Of a DNA stretch of 64,000 nt, positions 8,344 through 17,439 are shown one piece after another. The notes beneath the pieces are model-generated. The model was not told the DNA's origin. It did no database searches and saw only the letters and a program-made list of their open reading frames with translations. The DNA is from Ochrovirga pacifica. Lineage in GTDB: Bacteria > Bacteroidota > Bacteroidia > Flavobacteriales > Flavobacteriaceae. Where the stretch lies: positions 1 to 64,000 of the forward strand of contig NZ_AFPK01000034.1 of the NCBI RefSeq assembly GCF_000220525.1, in the 5' to 3' direction. The translations under genes and the position numbers were made by a program. The number at the start of each line of letters is the position of its first letter. Positions within the stretch are counted from its first letter, which is position 1.

Positions 8344-10575
8344 TTATCGAATTTGTAAAAGCTCTTTTTCAGAATATACTCCATTTTTAGGAGTTAAGGT
8401 TCTTAATTTCTTTATTTTTTGGATGCTGATGGGTTTAGGGTCATCAGAAAATGTATGCTGTAAATATGCAATAATGTTTTGGATATCTTGGTCAGAATAA
8501 TCAGGGTTGTTTGCCAAGCCAGGCATGGTTGCCGTTAAATCGTACTGAATTCCGTTTACTTTAATAGGTCCTGATAATCCGTGTAAAATTACAGAAGCCA
8601 ATCGTTCGGTAGATTCGCTAATGTATTCCGAATTTACAAAAGGAGGAGCAAGACTGGCAATTCCTTCTCCTTTTTCTCCGTGGCAGTTTGCACACAAATT
8701 GTCGAATGTTATCTTACCTGCTTTTATCGCTTTTTGTTGGTTTTGAGTCTGTTTCTTTTGTTGATTTTTGAACTGGGTTTGTTGCTGTGTGATTGCTTTG
8801 TCTAACTGTTTGTACAACACAGTTTGTAAAGGCAGGTGTTGGGTAGCAAAATCTTTAAAAGCTTGTTCTTGTAAGTACAGGCTACTTAAAATACCCTCGT
8901 AAACTAGCGAGTTGTTGGGGTGATTTTGAGCTATTTTTATCAAGATAGGAAAAAATAAATCGGGACTGATAGCAATCCATTGTTGTAAAGAACTGGCTAC
9001 ATACAAATCTAATTCTAACTTATTTTTAGTAACAAGCCATTGCAGAGATTTTGCAGCTTTGGATGCAAAATTAGGATGTGCATGTTGTTCTAATAATACA
9101 ATTGCGTGACACAACGTTTCGGTTGGAGTGTTGGTGTTTTGTAGTAATTCATTCAGAAAATCAAAAGTCAAAGCCTCTAAACCATTCAGCGTATGCAAAG
9201 CGTGAATTTGTGTTGTTGCTAAATTGGTTTTAGAGATTAATTTCTGCAACAGAGGTACTGCCTTAAAATCCTGCCTGTAAACAAGAAGTTGCTGAGCTTT
9301 ATCTCTATACCATCCATTAGTGTGAGAAAGGTAAGGTATTAGTTTGCTTGTTCTTAGTTCTGCAAGGTTAATGGTGGTTTTAGGCTTAAAATCTTTTGGG
9401 TGTATTTTTAAAATTCTCCCCATGCCAATTACAGTATCTAATTGTTTTTGTTGATAGTGTTTTTTTAGATAAGGTGTAAGGTAAGCTTTGTCTTGTATAA
9501 TTCCCCTGTGCATGTCTACTACGTAAATAGATCCATCAGGAGCATTAAAAAGATTAACAGGCCTAAAGCCTTCGTCTGTGGCTGCTAAAAAATCTTTTTT
9601 AGGTGTAGGATGAATGGCTTTAAATTCAGGAATTGAAAAGTTCAATACATTTCTTTTGATAACATTAGCTTCTGGAGCACAGATAAAAGCATTTTGATGA
9701 TAAGCATCAGCAAAAGCATCTCCTCTATAAATTAAAGGGCCGCAAGTTGCTGTAACATTTACAAGAACACTGTCTTTGTCTAAACGTCCTTCAATATACC
9801 CTCTGTTAACAGAAGTAGCATGTAGCGGATATACGCGTTGGTTTTTGTTTAATTTTTTACCCAAAGCCTGTTCAGGTTTGTAGTTAGGGTTGTGGGTAAA
9901 GGTATTAGGTAGTACTAAATCTCCTTTAAGAATTACAGAATTGTTATTGTGATACAATCGACCAAAATTGTCTTTGGTTATTCCCCATTGTCCTCTAAAG
10001 TAAGTACGTTCTTTAATCCATTTTCCGTGTCTTCTTTGGTATCGAAAGCTAGATTTAGCATTGTAAATCCAGTTGTCTATATGCATCATCAATCCATTGG
10101 GTTGATGTTCTACATTTCCTCCTGTAACATATTTATCATCTACTAAAACCTTGTTAGTGGGCTTGTCGTTTACAATATCTACAAACCATAAATTTGGTGG
10201 TTCTGCATACAGCAAACCTCCGTACACATGAGCAATAGCCCTTGGTAATACCAAACTGTCTAAAAAAACAGTACTGTGATCGGTTACACCATCATGATCT
10301 AGGTCTTCTAAAATCACTATTCTACCATTGGGCATATGTTCCCCAGTACCTTCTAAGTTTTGCATATATCCCCTCATTTCTACCACCCAAAGACGACCTT
10401 TTTCATCAATATCTAAGGTAACAGGAGCTTCAATAAAAGGTTCGGAAGCAATGGCTTTAAGTTCAAAATCGGGATGTATTTGATAGGCATCTAAATTTAC
10501 GATTGGTTCATTAAAAGAAGGTTGGCTACAGCTGTATAAAAAAATGATAAAAAGGAAGTAAAAATAGGTTTTCAT
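8344..10575 (-). CDS. Lipoprotein membrane-bound dehydrogenase with C-terminal cytochrome c (PVC-type heme-binding family)
   Basis: A 743-residue exported lipoprotein. The signal peptide ends in the lipobox LYSC (C16 with the ATG at 10575). An N-terminal beta-propeller region (DEKGRLWVVEMRGYM, IVILEDLDHDGVTD, PNGLMMHIDNWIY, FNAPDGSIYVVDMHRG) is typical of the PVC-type membrane-bound dehydrogenase domain. A helical HEAT-like stretch follows at about 400-590. A class I cytochrome c domain has one heme site, CANCH, near residue 626, with a likely Met ligand in ATMPGL. The family is thought to oxidise sugars or other periplasmic substrates; the substrate is unknown. The longer frame to 10590 begins with TTG and adds only five residues, so the ATG just before the signal peptide is preferred. 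The gene lies inside the segment bounded by the tRNA-Asn inverted repeats. Confidence 0.85.
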   Translation of the reverse strand: MKTYFYFLFIIFLYSCSQPSFNEPIVNLDAYQIHPDFELKAIASEPFIEAPVTLDIDEKGRLWVVEMRGYMQNLEGTGEHMPNGRIVILEDLDHDGVTDHSTVFLDSLVLPRAIAHVYGGLLYAEPPNLWFVDIVNDKPTNKVLVDDKYVTGGNVEHQPNGLMMHIDNWIYNAKSSFRYQRRHGKWIKERTYFRGQWGITKDNFGRLYHNNNSVILKGDLVLPNTFTHNPNYKPEQALGKKLNKNQRVYPLHATSVNRGYIEGRLDKDSVLVNVTATCGPLIYRGDAFADAYHQNAFICAPEANVIKRNVLNFSIPEFKAIHPTPKKDFLAATDEGFRPVNLFNAPDGSIYVVDMHRGIIQDKAYLTPYLKKHYQQKQLDTVIGMGRILKIHPKDFKPKTTINLAELRTSKLIPYLSHTNGWYRDKAQQLLVYRQDFKAVPLLQKLISKTNLATTQIHALHTLNGLEALTFDFLNELLQNTNTPTETLCHAIVLLEQHAHPNFASKAAKSLQWLVTKNKLELDLYVASSLQQWIAISPDLFFPILIKIAQNHPNNSLVYEGILSSLYLQEQAFKDFATQHLPLQTVLYKQLDKAITQQQTQFKNQQKKQTQNQQKAIKAGKITFDNLCANCHGEKGEGIASLAPPFVNSEYISESTERLASVILHGLSGPIKVNGIQYDLTATMPGLANNPDYSDQDIQNIIAYLQHTFSDDPKPISIQKIKKLRTLTPKNGVYSEKELLQIR

Positions 10576-10632
10576 TAGGAAATGATTCAATATACTATAA
10601 ATGTCTTTGTTTTTTTATTGATAAAATTGCTG

Positions 10633-10640
10633 CAAAGATA
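10633..10640 (-). promoter_or_regulatory. -7 box upstream of the dehydrogenase/cytochrome lipoprotein
   Basis: TATCTTTG followed by CAG on the minus strand, about 58 bp before the start codon. No matching TTG at the -33 spacing was found. Confidence 0.45.
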
Positions 10641-10797
10641 TAGAAAATACATACAGCTAAAGAGGATGCGGTTGCTTAGTTTGTTATTTAAAATAAGAAC
10701 AAATGAAATGGGTGTGTAGTGGTGGAATTAGAATTGGATTGATTCATAGTTACTTATAAAAAAAAAGGAAAAGGAATAAAAAAATAAGGAAGAAGAG

Positions 10798-10827
10798 TTG
10801 TGAAAGTTAAAATAATACCTATATTTG
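10798..10827 (+). promoter_or_regulatory. Promoter of tRNA-Asn copy 2
   Basis: TTG (10798-10800), 19 nt, TATATTTG (10820-10827): an exact match to the Bacteroidota sigma-A consensus, 35 bp before the tRNA. Confidence 0.85.
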
Positions 10828-10851
10828 CACACGCAAAACAAGAAGCGATTC

Positions 10852-10970
10852 TTGAAGCAAACTCCTCCTTAGCTCAGTTGGTTAGAGCATCTGACTGTTA
10901 ATCAGAGGGTCCTAGGTTCGAGCCCTAGAGGGGGAGCAAAAGCGTTACCAATTTTGGTAACGCTTTTTTT
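10852..10970. repeat. Right copy of the 119-bp inverted repeat
   Basis: Inverted partner of 3853-3971, with one mismatch in 119 bp. It holds the tRNA leader (TTGAAGCAAAC), tRNA-Asn, and the hairpin GCGTTACC/GGTAACGC followed by seven T, which acts as terminator. Confidence 0.95.
10863..10936 (+). tRNA. tRNA-Asn (GTT), copy 2
   Basis: Identical in sequence to the copy at 3887-3960 on the other strand: acceptor TCCTCCT/AGGGGGA, anticodon GTT, discriminator G, no encoded CCA. It has its own consensus promoter and terminator. Confidence 0.98.
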
Positions 10971-11063
10971 GTATGCGGTTCTTTTTACACTTGTTAAAAA
11001 AAATAAACTATTACAGGCCATCAGCTACGAACTAGCTATCTTTGTACTATCAAATTTTCAATT

Positions 11064-12209
11064 ATGAACGAAGAGGTTTCTTTAATGCCAAAAAACGATA
11101 ATGCAGGACTGTTTATTGCTATTGCTGTAGTTATGTTTGTATTGGGTGCAGAGTACATGGCAGCACGTAGAAAAGGAAAAAAAATCTTCCGATTTGAAAA
11201 CACGATTGCTAACATCTCTATGGGAATTTTTGACAGAATTGCTGGAGTATTTATGGTGCCTATAATTTTCTTTTATTTTCACTTTTTACATCAGAACTTT
11301 GCCATTTTTAATATTCCAGAAACCACGGCATGGTTTTTAGTAGCAGTGTTGTGTTCAGATTTTACATGGTATTTTTACCACAGATCTGGGCACAGAATTA
11401 ATTTGTTTTGGGGAGCACATATTATTCATCATCAAAGTGAAGATTACAACTATACTGTAGCGTTTAATTTAACTCCTTTTCAGGTATTTGTGCGTGTTTT
11501 GTTTTGGTCTGCAATGCCTATTTTAGGATTTAGTGCAAAAACGGTTTTGGGAACTCATTTGGTTATTGGTTTGTATCAATTTCTATTGCATAGTCCTTTA
11601 ATTCCAAAATTAGGAATTATAGAAGAGTTTATGGTAACTCCATCGCACCACAGAGTACATCATGGTAGTAACGAAAAGTATTTAGATAAAAACTTTGGAG
11701 GAGTTTTTATTGTATGGGACCGATTGTTTGGAACCTTTGAACGTGAAGATGAAGAGGTAAGTTATGGAATTACCAAAGACATCAACTCTAGAGGGTTTTT
11801 AACGGGCGTGTTCCATTACTACGGAAACCTATTGCATATGATGCGACAAATGCCAACCTTTTCTGGAAAAATGAATGTATTGTTTAAAGGCCCCGATTGG
11901 GTACCAACAACGGGAGCATTACAACATCTTTCACTATATGTAGACAAAGGAACGTATCAATATAAAAAATACACATTAGCACAAAAAACATACATTATTT
12001 CTAGCTTGGTGCTTACCATTTTGGTCTTAGGATTTATGTCTGCTTACATTACCTATTTTCCTCCTTTTGGTTTAGAATTAGCAACTATGTTTATTTTAAC
12101 CACCTTAGTATCATTGGGAAGAATGATGGAAAAAGAACCTGTTTTATGGTTAGAATTAATAAAATACGGAGTTGTGTTTGGATATCTAGCCTATCAGTTT
12201 TTAGGCTGA
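11064..12209 (+). CDS. Sterol desaturase/fatty acid hydroxylase family membrane enzyme
   Basis: A 381-residue multi-pass membrane protein with the histidine clusters of the di-iron fatty acid hydroxylase superfamily: HRSGH (HX3H), HIIHHQ (HX2HH) and HRVHHG (HX2HH). Hydrophobic helices lie at about 15-33, 55-75, 85-105, 140-165 and, after the catalytic part, 305-335 and 360-380. The family hydroxylates or desaturates lipids with oxygen; the bacterial substrate is unknown. The C-terminal pair of helices after the catalytic core is an extension beyond the minimal domain. A TATCTTTG box at 11037-11044 lies 19 bp before the ATG. The gene reads alone, between tRNA-Asn and ruvB. Confidence 0.88.
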   Translation: MNEEVSLMPKNDNAGLFIAIAVVMFVLGAEYMAARRKGKKIFRFENTIANISMGIFDRIAGVFMVPIIFFYFHFLHQNFAIFNIPETTAWFLVAVLCSDFTWYFYHRSGHRINLFWGAHIIHHQSEDYNYTVAFNLTPFQVFVRVLFWSAMPILGFSAKTVLGTHLVIGLYQFLLHSPLIPKLGIIEEFMVTPSHHRVHHGSNEKYLDKNFGGVFIVWDRLFGTFEREDEEVSYGITKDINSRGFLTGVFHYYGNLLHMMRQMPTFSGKMNVLFKGPDWVPTTGALQHLSLYVDKGTYQYKKYTLAQKTYIISSLVLTILVLGFMSAYITYFPPFGLELATMFILTTLVSLGRMMEKEPVLWLELIKYGVVFGYLAYQFLG

Positions 12210-12268
12210 TGTAATAGTTTTTAATGCAAAAATCAATACATCTATAGGATTCCTTTCATAGTTATTTC

Positions 12269-12297
12269 TTGTCAAAGCCATCGAAAGTTTATATTTG
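12269..12297 (+). promoter_or_regulatory. Promoter of ruvB
   Basis: TTG (12269-12271), 18 nt, TATATTTG (12290-12297). Transcription would begin near 12304, leaving only a few bases of leader before the ruvB start. Confidence 0.7.
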
Positions 12298-12309
12298 TAA
12301 GAAGAATTA

Positions 12310-13338
12310 ATGCGCATGAACGAAAACCTTAATCCAGAGAACAGTTCTTTTTCTAACGAAGAGTTGGACGTTGAAAAGAGATTACGTCCCCTTTCTTTTG
12401 ATGATTTTACGGGGCAGGAACAAGCAATAGAAAATTTAAAAATCTTTGTAAAAGCAGCCAATCTTAGACAAGAAGCTTTAGATCATACTTTATTTCATGG
12501 ACCTCCGGGATTGGGAAAAACAACGTTAGCTCATATTTTGGCTAATGAGTTGAATGCAGGGATTAAAGTAACATCTGGACCAGTGCTAGACAAACCTGGA
12601 GATTTGGCTGGCTTGCTAACAGGACTAGACGAAAGAGATGTTTTGTTTATTGATGAAATTCATCGACTAAGCCCTATTGTAGAGGAATACCTATATTCTG
12701 CCATGGAAGATTTTAAGATTGATATAATGATAGAATCTGGACCCAATGCAAGAACGGTTCAAATCAATCTAGAACCATTTACACTCATAGGAGCAACTAC
12801 ACGATCTGGTTTGTTAACTGCCCCAATGCGAGCACGCTTTGGAATTTCTAGTAGATTGCAGTACTACAATACAGAATTGCTAAGTACTATTGTACAAAGA
12901 AGTGCAAAAATTCTAAAAGCACCCATTACTATGGAGGCAGCTATAGAAATTGCTGGTCGAAGCAGAGGAACCCCAAGAATTGCTAATGCTTTGTTAAGAA
13001 GGGTTCGAGATTTTGCACAAATTAAAGGAAATGGTAGTATTACAGTAGAGATTGCTAAGTTTGGATTAAAAGCACTAAATGTAGATGCTTTTGGTTTGGA
13101 TGAAATGGATAATAAAATTTTAACTACTATTATAGAAAAGTTTAAAGGAGGCCCAGTAGGAATTAGTACACTAGCTACTGCAGTAAGCGAAAACGCAGAA
13201 ACTATAGAAGAAGTATACGAACCTTTTCTTATTCAGCAAGGGTTTATTATTAGAACCCCAAGGGGTAGGGAGGTAACAGAGTTGGCGTATAAACATTTAG
13301 ATATATCTAAACCCAACAGCCAAGGAGAATTATTTTAA
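12310..13338 (+). CDS. ruvB: Holliday junction branch migration ATPase RuvB
   Basis: A 342-residue AAA+ motor that, with RuvA, drives branch migration of Holliday junctions in recombinational repair. Walker [10 protein letters not shown] (K70) and Walker [10 protein letters not shown] (D115, E116) are present, followed by sensor 1 (GATTRSG), the RuvB lid ([16 protein letters not shown]) and a C-terminal winged helix ending in [14 protein letters not shown]. The length is normal. ATG at 12310 or the next ATG two codons on could be used; the predicted transcription start is so close that translation may be nearly leaderless. The SulP gene follows after 10 bp and is probably co-transcribed. Confidence 0.98.
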   Translation: MRMNENLNPENSSFSNEELDVEKRLRPLSFDDFTGQEQAIENLKIFVKAANLRQEALDHTLFHGPPGLGKTTLAHILANELNAGIKVTSGPVLDKPGDLAGLLTGLDERDVLFIDEIHRLSPIVEEYLYSAMEDFKIDIMIESGPNARTVQINLEPFTLIGATTRSGLLTAPMRARFGISSRLQYYNTELLSTIVQRSAKILKAPITMEAAIEIAGRSRGTPRIANALLRRVRDFAQIKGNGSITVEIAKFGLKALNVDAFGLDEMDNKILTTIIEKFKGGPVGISTLATAVSENAETIEEVYEPFLIQQGFIIRTPRGREVTELAYKHLDISKPNSQGELF

Positions 13339-13348
13339 ACAATAAGTA

Positions 13349-15073
13349 ATGAAAAAAGCAATTCCAATTTTAGAATGGTTGCCCAAATACAATTACAAAA
13401 AGTATTTAAAAGCTGATGTAGTTGGGGGGATGACTGTTGGAATTGTTTTAATTCCGCAAGGGATAGCCTATGCTTTAATTGCAGGAGTTCCTCCTATTTA
13501 TGGTTTGTACAGTGCCTTGTTGCCTCAAATTATGTATTTGTTATTTGGTACTTCTCAACGTGTAGCTGTAGGGCCTGTAGCTATGGACTCTTTAATTGTT
13601 GCCGCAGGGGTATCGACTTTGGCAACAGCAGGAACAGAGGCTTATTTAACCTTAGCAATTTTATTAGCTTTTTGCGTAGGAAGCATTCAGTTTTTACTAG
13701 GTATAGGAAAACTAGGGTTTATTGTAAATTTTTTATCCAAACCTGTTATAAGTGGTTTTAGTTCGGCAGCAGCAATTGTAATTGGTATCAATCAACTAAA
13801 GAATTTATCAGGAATTCCTATTCCTAGAAGTAATAGAATTCAAGAAATATTAGGGGTGCTTCTAAAAGAATATCATCAAGTAGAGTGGCAAACATTAACA
13901 GTAGGTTTGTTAACTGTTTTTATGTTGTGGGGGATTAAGTGGAGTAAATCTAAGTTGCCTGGGCCTTTGTTAGTAGTGGTTTTAGGGATTTTAGGCTTGC
14001 ACTTTTTTCATCAACAACTGCCTAAAGTTGCAGTACTTGAAAAAATCCCATCGGGTTTGCCCAGTTTTCAGTTTCCTGAATTTTCAATTTCGTTAATGAT
14101 TGACTTGTTTCCAATAGCGTTGACTTTGGCTATTATTGGTTTTTTAGAAACAGTATCCATAGGAAAAGCAATGGAAAAAAACACCGACGATTTAATGATT
14201 GTTCCCAACAAAGAACTAATAGCTTTAGGAATGATGAATATAGTAGGTTCTTTTTTTAAAGCCTATCCTACCACCGCAAGTTTTTCTAGATCGGCCGTAA
14301 ACGAAGATGCAGGAAGCAAAACAGGTCTAGCAGCTTTGTTTTCTGTTTTGATACTGGTGTTGGTTTTACTTTTTTTAACCCCCTATTTTTATTATTTGCC
14401 CAAAGCTGTACTTGCAGGAATCATTATTGTTTCTGTAGTAAAGTTGGTCAACTACAAAGAAGCCATGCGTTTGTGGTTGTTAAATAAAAATGATTTTTGG
14501 ATGTTGATGTCGACCTTTGTAGGAACATTATTTTTAGGTATTAAAGAAGGAATTTTTATAGGGGTAATTTTGTCTTTGTTGATGTTAATTGCCAGAACTT
14601 CTCGCCCCCATGTGGCTGTTTTAGGGAGAATTCCAAATACAAATATTTTTAGAAACTGTGAGCGTTTTGAAGAAGTAGAAGTAGATAAAGATGTACTAAT
14701 AGTAAGGTTTGATGCTAGAATTTACTTTGCGAACTCTGTATATTTTAATGATGTTTTGCAAGAAAAAGTGATAGAAAAAGGGAAAGCCTTAAAACTAATT
14801 CTCTTAGACTTTGAGTGTATTAATGGTGTAGATAGTACTGCCATTCAAATGTTAGAAAACACTATAGATTTTTACGCACACAAAGGTATAGAAATCTATT
14901 TCTCTAATGTAAAAGGGCCTGTTAGAGACATGCTTACGAAAAGTAAAATTGTAGATAAAGTAGGTGTAGAAAAGTTTTTTATTAACAACAACGATGCATT
15001 AACCTATTATAAAACAGGAAAATTGGATAGGCAACAAGACCTATCCAATTATATAGAACAAACCAATGTTTAA
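13349..15073 (+). CDS. SulP family anion transporter with STAS domain
   Basis: A 574-residue inner-membrane transporter of the SLC26/SulP family, which carries sulfate, bicarbonate or other anions. The N-terminal signature (VVGGMTVGIVLIPQGIAYALIAGVPPIYGLYSAL) is diagnostic, and 10 or more hydrophobic segments fill residues 20-430. A cytoplasmic STAS domain at about 450-555 contains LIVRFDARIYFANSVYF and ILLDFECINGVDSTAIQML. The gene starts 10 bp after ruvB. It ends 4 bp from the stop of the convergent DUF4301 gene, with no room for a terminator between them. The substrate cannot be inferred. Confidence 0.95.
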   Translation: MKKAIPILEWLPKYNYKKYLKADVVGGMTVGIVLIPQGIAYALIAGVPPIYGLYSALLPQIMYLLFGTSQRVAVGPVAMDSLIVAAGVSTLATAGTEAYLTLAILLAFCVGSIQFLLGIGKLGFIVNFLSKPVISGFSSAAAIVIGINQLKNLSGIPIPRSNRIQEILGVLLKEYHQVEWQTLTVGLLTVFMLWGIKWSKSKLPGPLLVVVLGILGLHFFHQQLPKVAVLEKIPSGLPSFQFPEFSISLMIDLFPIALTLAIIGFLETVSIGKAMEKNTDDLMIVPNKELIALGMMNIVGSFFKAYPTTASFSRSAVNEDAGSKTGLAALFSVLILVLVLLFLTPYFYYLPKAVLAGIIIVSVVKLVNYKEAMRLWLLNKNDFWMLMSTFVGTLFLGIKEGIFIGVILSLLMLIARTSRPHVAVLGRIPNTNIFRNCERFEEVEVDKDVLIVRFDARIYFANSVYFNDVLQEKVIEKGKALKLILLDFECINGVDSTAIQMLENTIDFYAHKGIEIYFSNVKGPVRDMLTKSKIVDKVGVEKFFINNNDALTYYKTGKLDRQQDLSNYIEQTNV

Positions 15074-15077
15074 AGCA

Positions 15078-16571
15078 TTAAGCTTGGTGCATTGGCGATA
15101 GTAAATCAGTAACTGTTTTTACAGGGTTGAAAGTTTCAATAGGAACTTCTACAAAAATTGTTAACCAGTCGTGCATTGCTCCGTTCCACAGTCCAGGTAA
15201 TTCTAATCCTTTTATTTTTATACCGTTTACTGTTTTGTCGGTAATAAATACAGCATCGTGGTTAATGTATTTGGTCAAATCGAATTTGTTTCCTTTAAAA
15301 TCTTTTACAGAACAAACAATATCTACAGGGTTAAAGTGAGTTGCCTGATACATGATTTCTTTCTGTTCGGGTTCGTCTTTGTTAATTTGTGCGCTTTCAA
15401 TAATTTGTAAAGAAGAAGTGCCTTTTTCTTCATCTTTAATCCAGAAAGGTCCCCCACCAGCATCTCCTTGATTTTTAATCATACCACAAACTCTGATAGG
15501 TCTGTTTAAGAATTCAATTAAACAATCTACACCACAATCTTCTTCCATGGTTACAAAAAAGTTTTCCATCAAAAAGAAACGAATTTCTTGCATGTTTGCT
15601 TCTTCAGGTGTTTCTGTTAAAGTTTTTAAGAATCCGTAAATTCTTTCTTGCAAAAACAACAACTTTCCTCCTAATACTTGCTTGTATTTAATGGTTTCCT
15701 CCATGTGGTTTTGGTGGCTTACGTTGTCTATGTTTTTTACAAAAATCAAATCGGCTTCAATTTCATTCAAGTTTTCAATCAAGGCACCATGACCTCCTGC
15801 TCTAAACAAATAATTGCCATTTTCGTCTTTAAAAGGAGTGTTGTCGTAGTTTAGGGCAATGGTATCTGTACTGGGTTTTTGAATAGAGTAAGAAATATTA
15901 AAAGTAACTCCAGAGTCTCCATAGTTTGCAGCAATGTAATCATCGGCTTTTTTCTTAAAATCTTCTATAAACAAAGGGCTTACAGTAAAATGGATGTTCA
16001 CATTTTGATTTTTGCAGATAGCGTAGTGGTATCCTTCATCAATTTGTTCTTCCAAAGCAGATTTGTTGTCTATATCGTATTGGTGGAATTTTATCAGCCC
16101 TTTAGGGGTTTTTTGATAGTTTAGTCCCTCATCGCTTAAAATAAAATTTAAAAAAGTCAACTTGTTAATCAAATTGTCTAATTTTTTTATTTGAGGATGT
16201 ACTCTGTGAAACTCTATAATGATGTCCTTGTAAAAAGGAAACTTGTGTAAGTTGTTAAAAAAATATTTAGACATTGGATTGTTGGTTTTGGTGTTGTAAA
16301 ACTCAGCCAATCCTTTAAACATTCTAGAAGCCAAACCCGATGCTGGGGTAAACTTGCAAATATCTATTTCTGTTTGTTTGATGTTGTAAATATTCATATA
16401 CTTACTTCTATCATAGCTGTTAATTTCTACAATACCATCGCCTAGAGTTGCTATTCTATCTAGTGTAATTGTTGGAGTTCCTTTGACAAACGCTAACATT
16501 TGATGTGCTAACATCTCTTTAGTAATTCCTCTTCTCTCAATTTCTTCCTTTAATTTTGGTTCTAGCCTCAT
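15078..16571 (-). CDS. DUF4301 family protein, probably nucleotidyltransferase-like
   Basis: A 497-residue soluble protein matching the Bacteroidota DUF4301 family in length and sequence. Near the N-terminus PASGLASRMFKGL resembles the nucleotide-binding loop of sugar-nucleotide pyrophosphorylases. Further on, GGHGALIENLNEIEADLIFVKNID resembles the segment of UDP-sugar pyrophosphorylases that ends in a metal-binding Asp. A GT-A nucleotidyltransferase role is therefore an inference; no experimental function is known to me. No signal peptide or membrane segment is seen. Its stop is 4 bp from that of the SulP gene on the other strand. Confidence 0.8.
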   Translation of the reverse strand: MRLEPKLKEEIERRGITKEMLAHQMLAFVKGTPTITLDRIATLGDGIVEINSYDRSKYMNIYNIKQTEIDICKFTPASGLASRMFKGLAEFYNTKTNNPMSKYFFNNLHKFPFYKDIIIEFHRVHPQIKKLDNLINKLTFLNFILSDEGLNYQKTPKGLIKFHQYDIDNKSALEEQIDEGYHYAICKNQNVNIHFTVSPLFIEDFKKKADDYIAANYGDSGVTFNISYSIQKPSTDTIALNYDNTPFKDENGNYLFRAGGHGALIENLNEIEADLIFVKNIDNVSHQNHMEETIKYKQVLGGKLLFLQERIYGFLKTLTETPEEANMQEIRFFLMENFFVTMEEDCGVDCLIEFLNRPIRVCGMIKNQGDAGGGPFWIKDEEKGTSSLQIIESAQINKDEPEQKEIMYQATHFNPVDIVCSVKDFKGNKFDLTKYINHDAVFITDKTVNGIKIKGLELPGLWNGAMHDWLTIFVEVPIETFNPVKTVTDLLSPMHQA

Positions 16572-16754
16572 GTGTTTAGATATTTTTTAGATAACATTTT
16601 TTTTAGTAGATTCTTACTACAAACATGGTAGTAAAAAACACAACAACAATATTAACGATAATTGTTAGAATAACAACCTGTCTAAAAACATGTTTTTGTA
16701 AAGGTTTTGTGAACTTAAAATAAATAAATGTTGTTTATATTAAAGGCAAAATTG

Positions 16755-17384
16755 CTAATCAACAATACCAGTAGCTTTTGTAGCTAGGGCTAGCGAGTAA
16801 TTTTCTATAGGATAAAAGTAAAATTTACAAGGCAATTCCAGTTCTGGAGTGTTGATAAAACCAGTTCCTGTAAATGCATTTAATTGATGAATTTCTAAAT
16901 CTTTCTTAAAATTCATCCCACCGCAAGGATGAATTTTAAACATAGATTCTTTAGCACCCCATATAAAGGTTAGTTTTTGGATGTAAGCACCTACACTTAA
17001 ATCTTGCTGAGGTTCATCTGTAAAGCGGTTTTTAATTACCAAAATTTTTTCTCTGTTTTTCTCAATATCAATTCCAATTATTTGATTTGATATGGCAATG
17101 GCAGAAAACTCAAAAGAATGTGTAATAGAAATATGTTTTCCATTCGTCAGTAAAGGTTTTCCGCAATTGTTATAAAACAAATCTTTATCAGACAAATGGA
17201 TATGTTTTAATAAGTGTCTAATACTTAAGAAACCTTTTTGATGTGCTTCAGATTTCATCGAAAGTAGTCTATCTAGACTCTTTTTAGATAAATTTATATC
17301 CTTTAAAAACGCTAGGCTTTCGGTAATTTTCCACACAAAAATAGTCGTGTTTTCACTGATTTCTATTGTTTTAAATAAAGGCAT
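16755..17384 (-). CDS. 4'-phosphopantetheinyl transferase family protein
   Basis: A 209-residue transferase that would move phosphopantetheine from CoA to a carrier-protein serine. GIDIEKNREK supplies the metal-binding Asp and Glu, and WGAKESMFK is the conserved second motif of Sfp/HetI-type enzymes; ISITHSFEFSAIAIS carries the usual SHS/THS-like segment. Which carrier protein it serves is not shown by the neighbours. The start ATG at 17382-17384 lies 55 bp from the divergent ahcY gene. The gap of 183 bp on its 3' side, before DUF4301, holds only A/T-rich sequence. Confidence 0.88.
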   Translation of the reverse strand: MPLFKTIEISENTTIFVWKITESLAFLKDINLSKKSLDRLLSMKSEAHQKGFLSIRHLLKHIHLSDKDLFYNNCGKPLLTNGKHISITHSFEFSAIAISNQIIGIDIEKNREKILVIKNRFTDEPQQDLSVGAYIQKLTFIWGAKESMFKIHPCGGMNFKKDLEIHQLNAFTGTGFINTPELELPCKFYFYPIENYSLALATKATGIVD

Positions 17385-17404
17385 TTATTGTAGTAAGGAT
17401 TTCG

Positions 17405-17412
17405 TAAATTTG
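17405..17412 (+). promoter_or_regulatory. -7 box of ahcY
   Basis: TAAATTTG 28 bp before the ahcY start. No TTG lies at the usual -33 spacing. Confidence 0.5.
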
Positions 17413-17439
17413 TAGTCTAAAAGAAACAAATATACTAAT

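Noticed and set aside
8344-10590. Longer start of the dehydrogenase lipoprotein
   Set aside because: The upstream start is a TTG five codons before an ATG that begins a perfect lipoprotein signal peptide.
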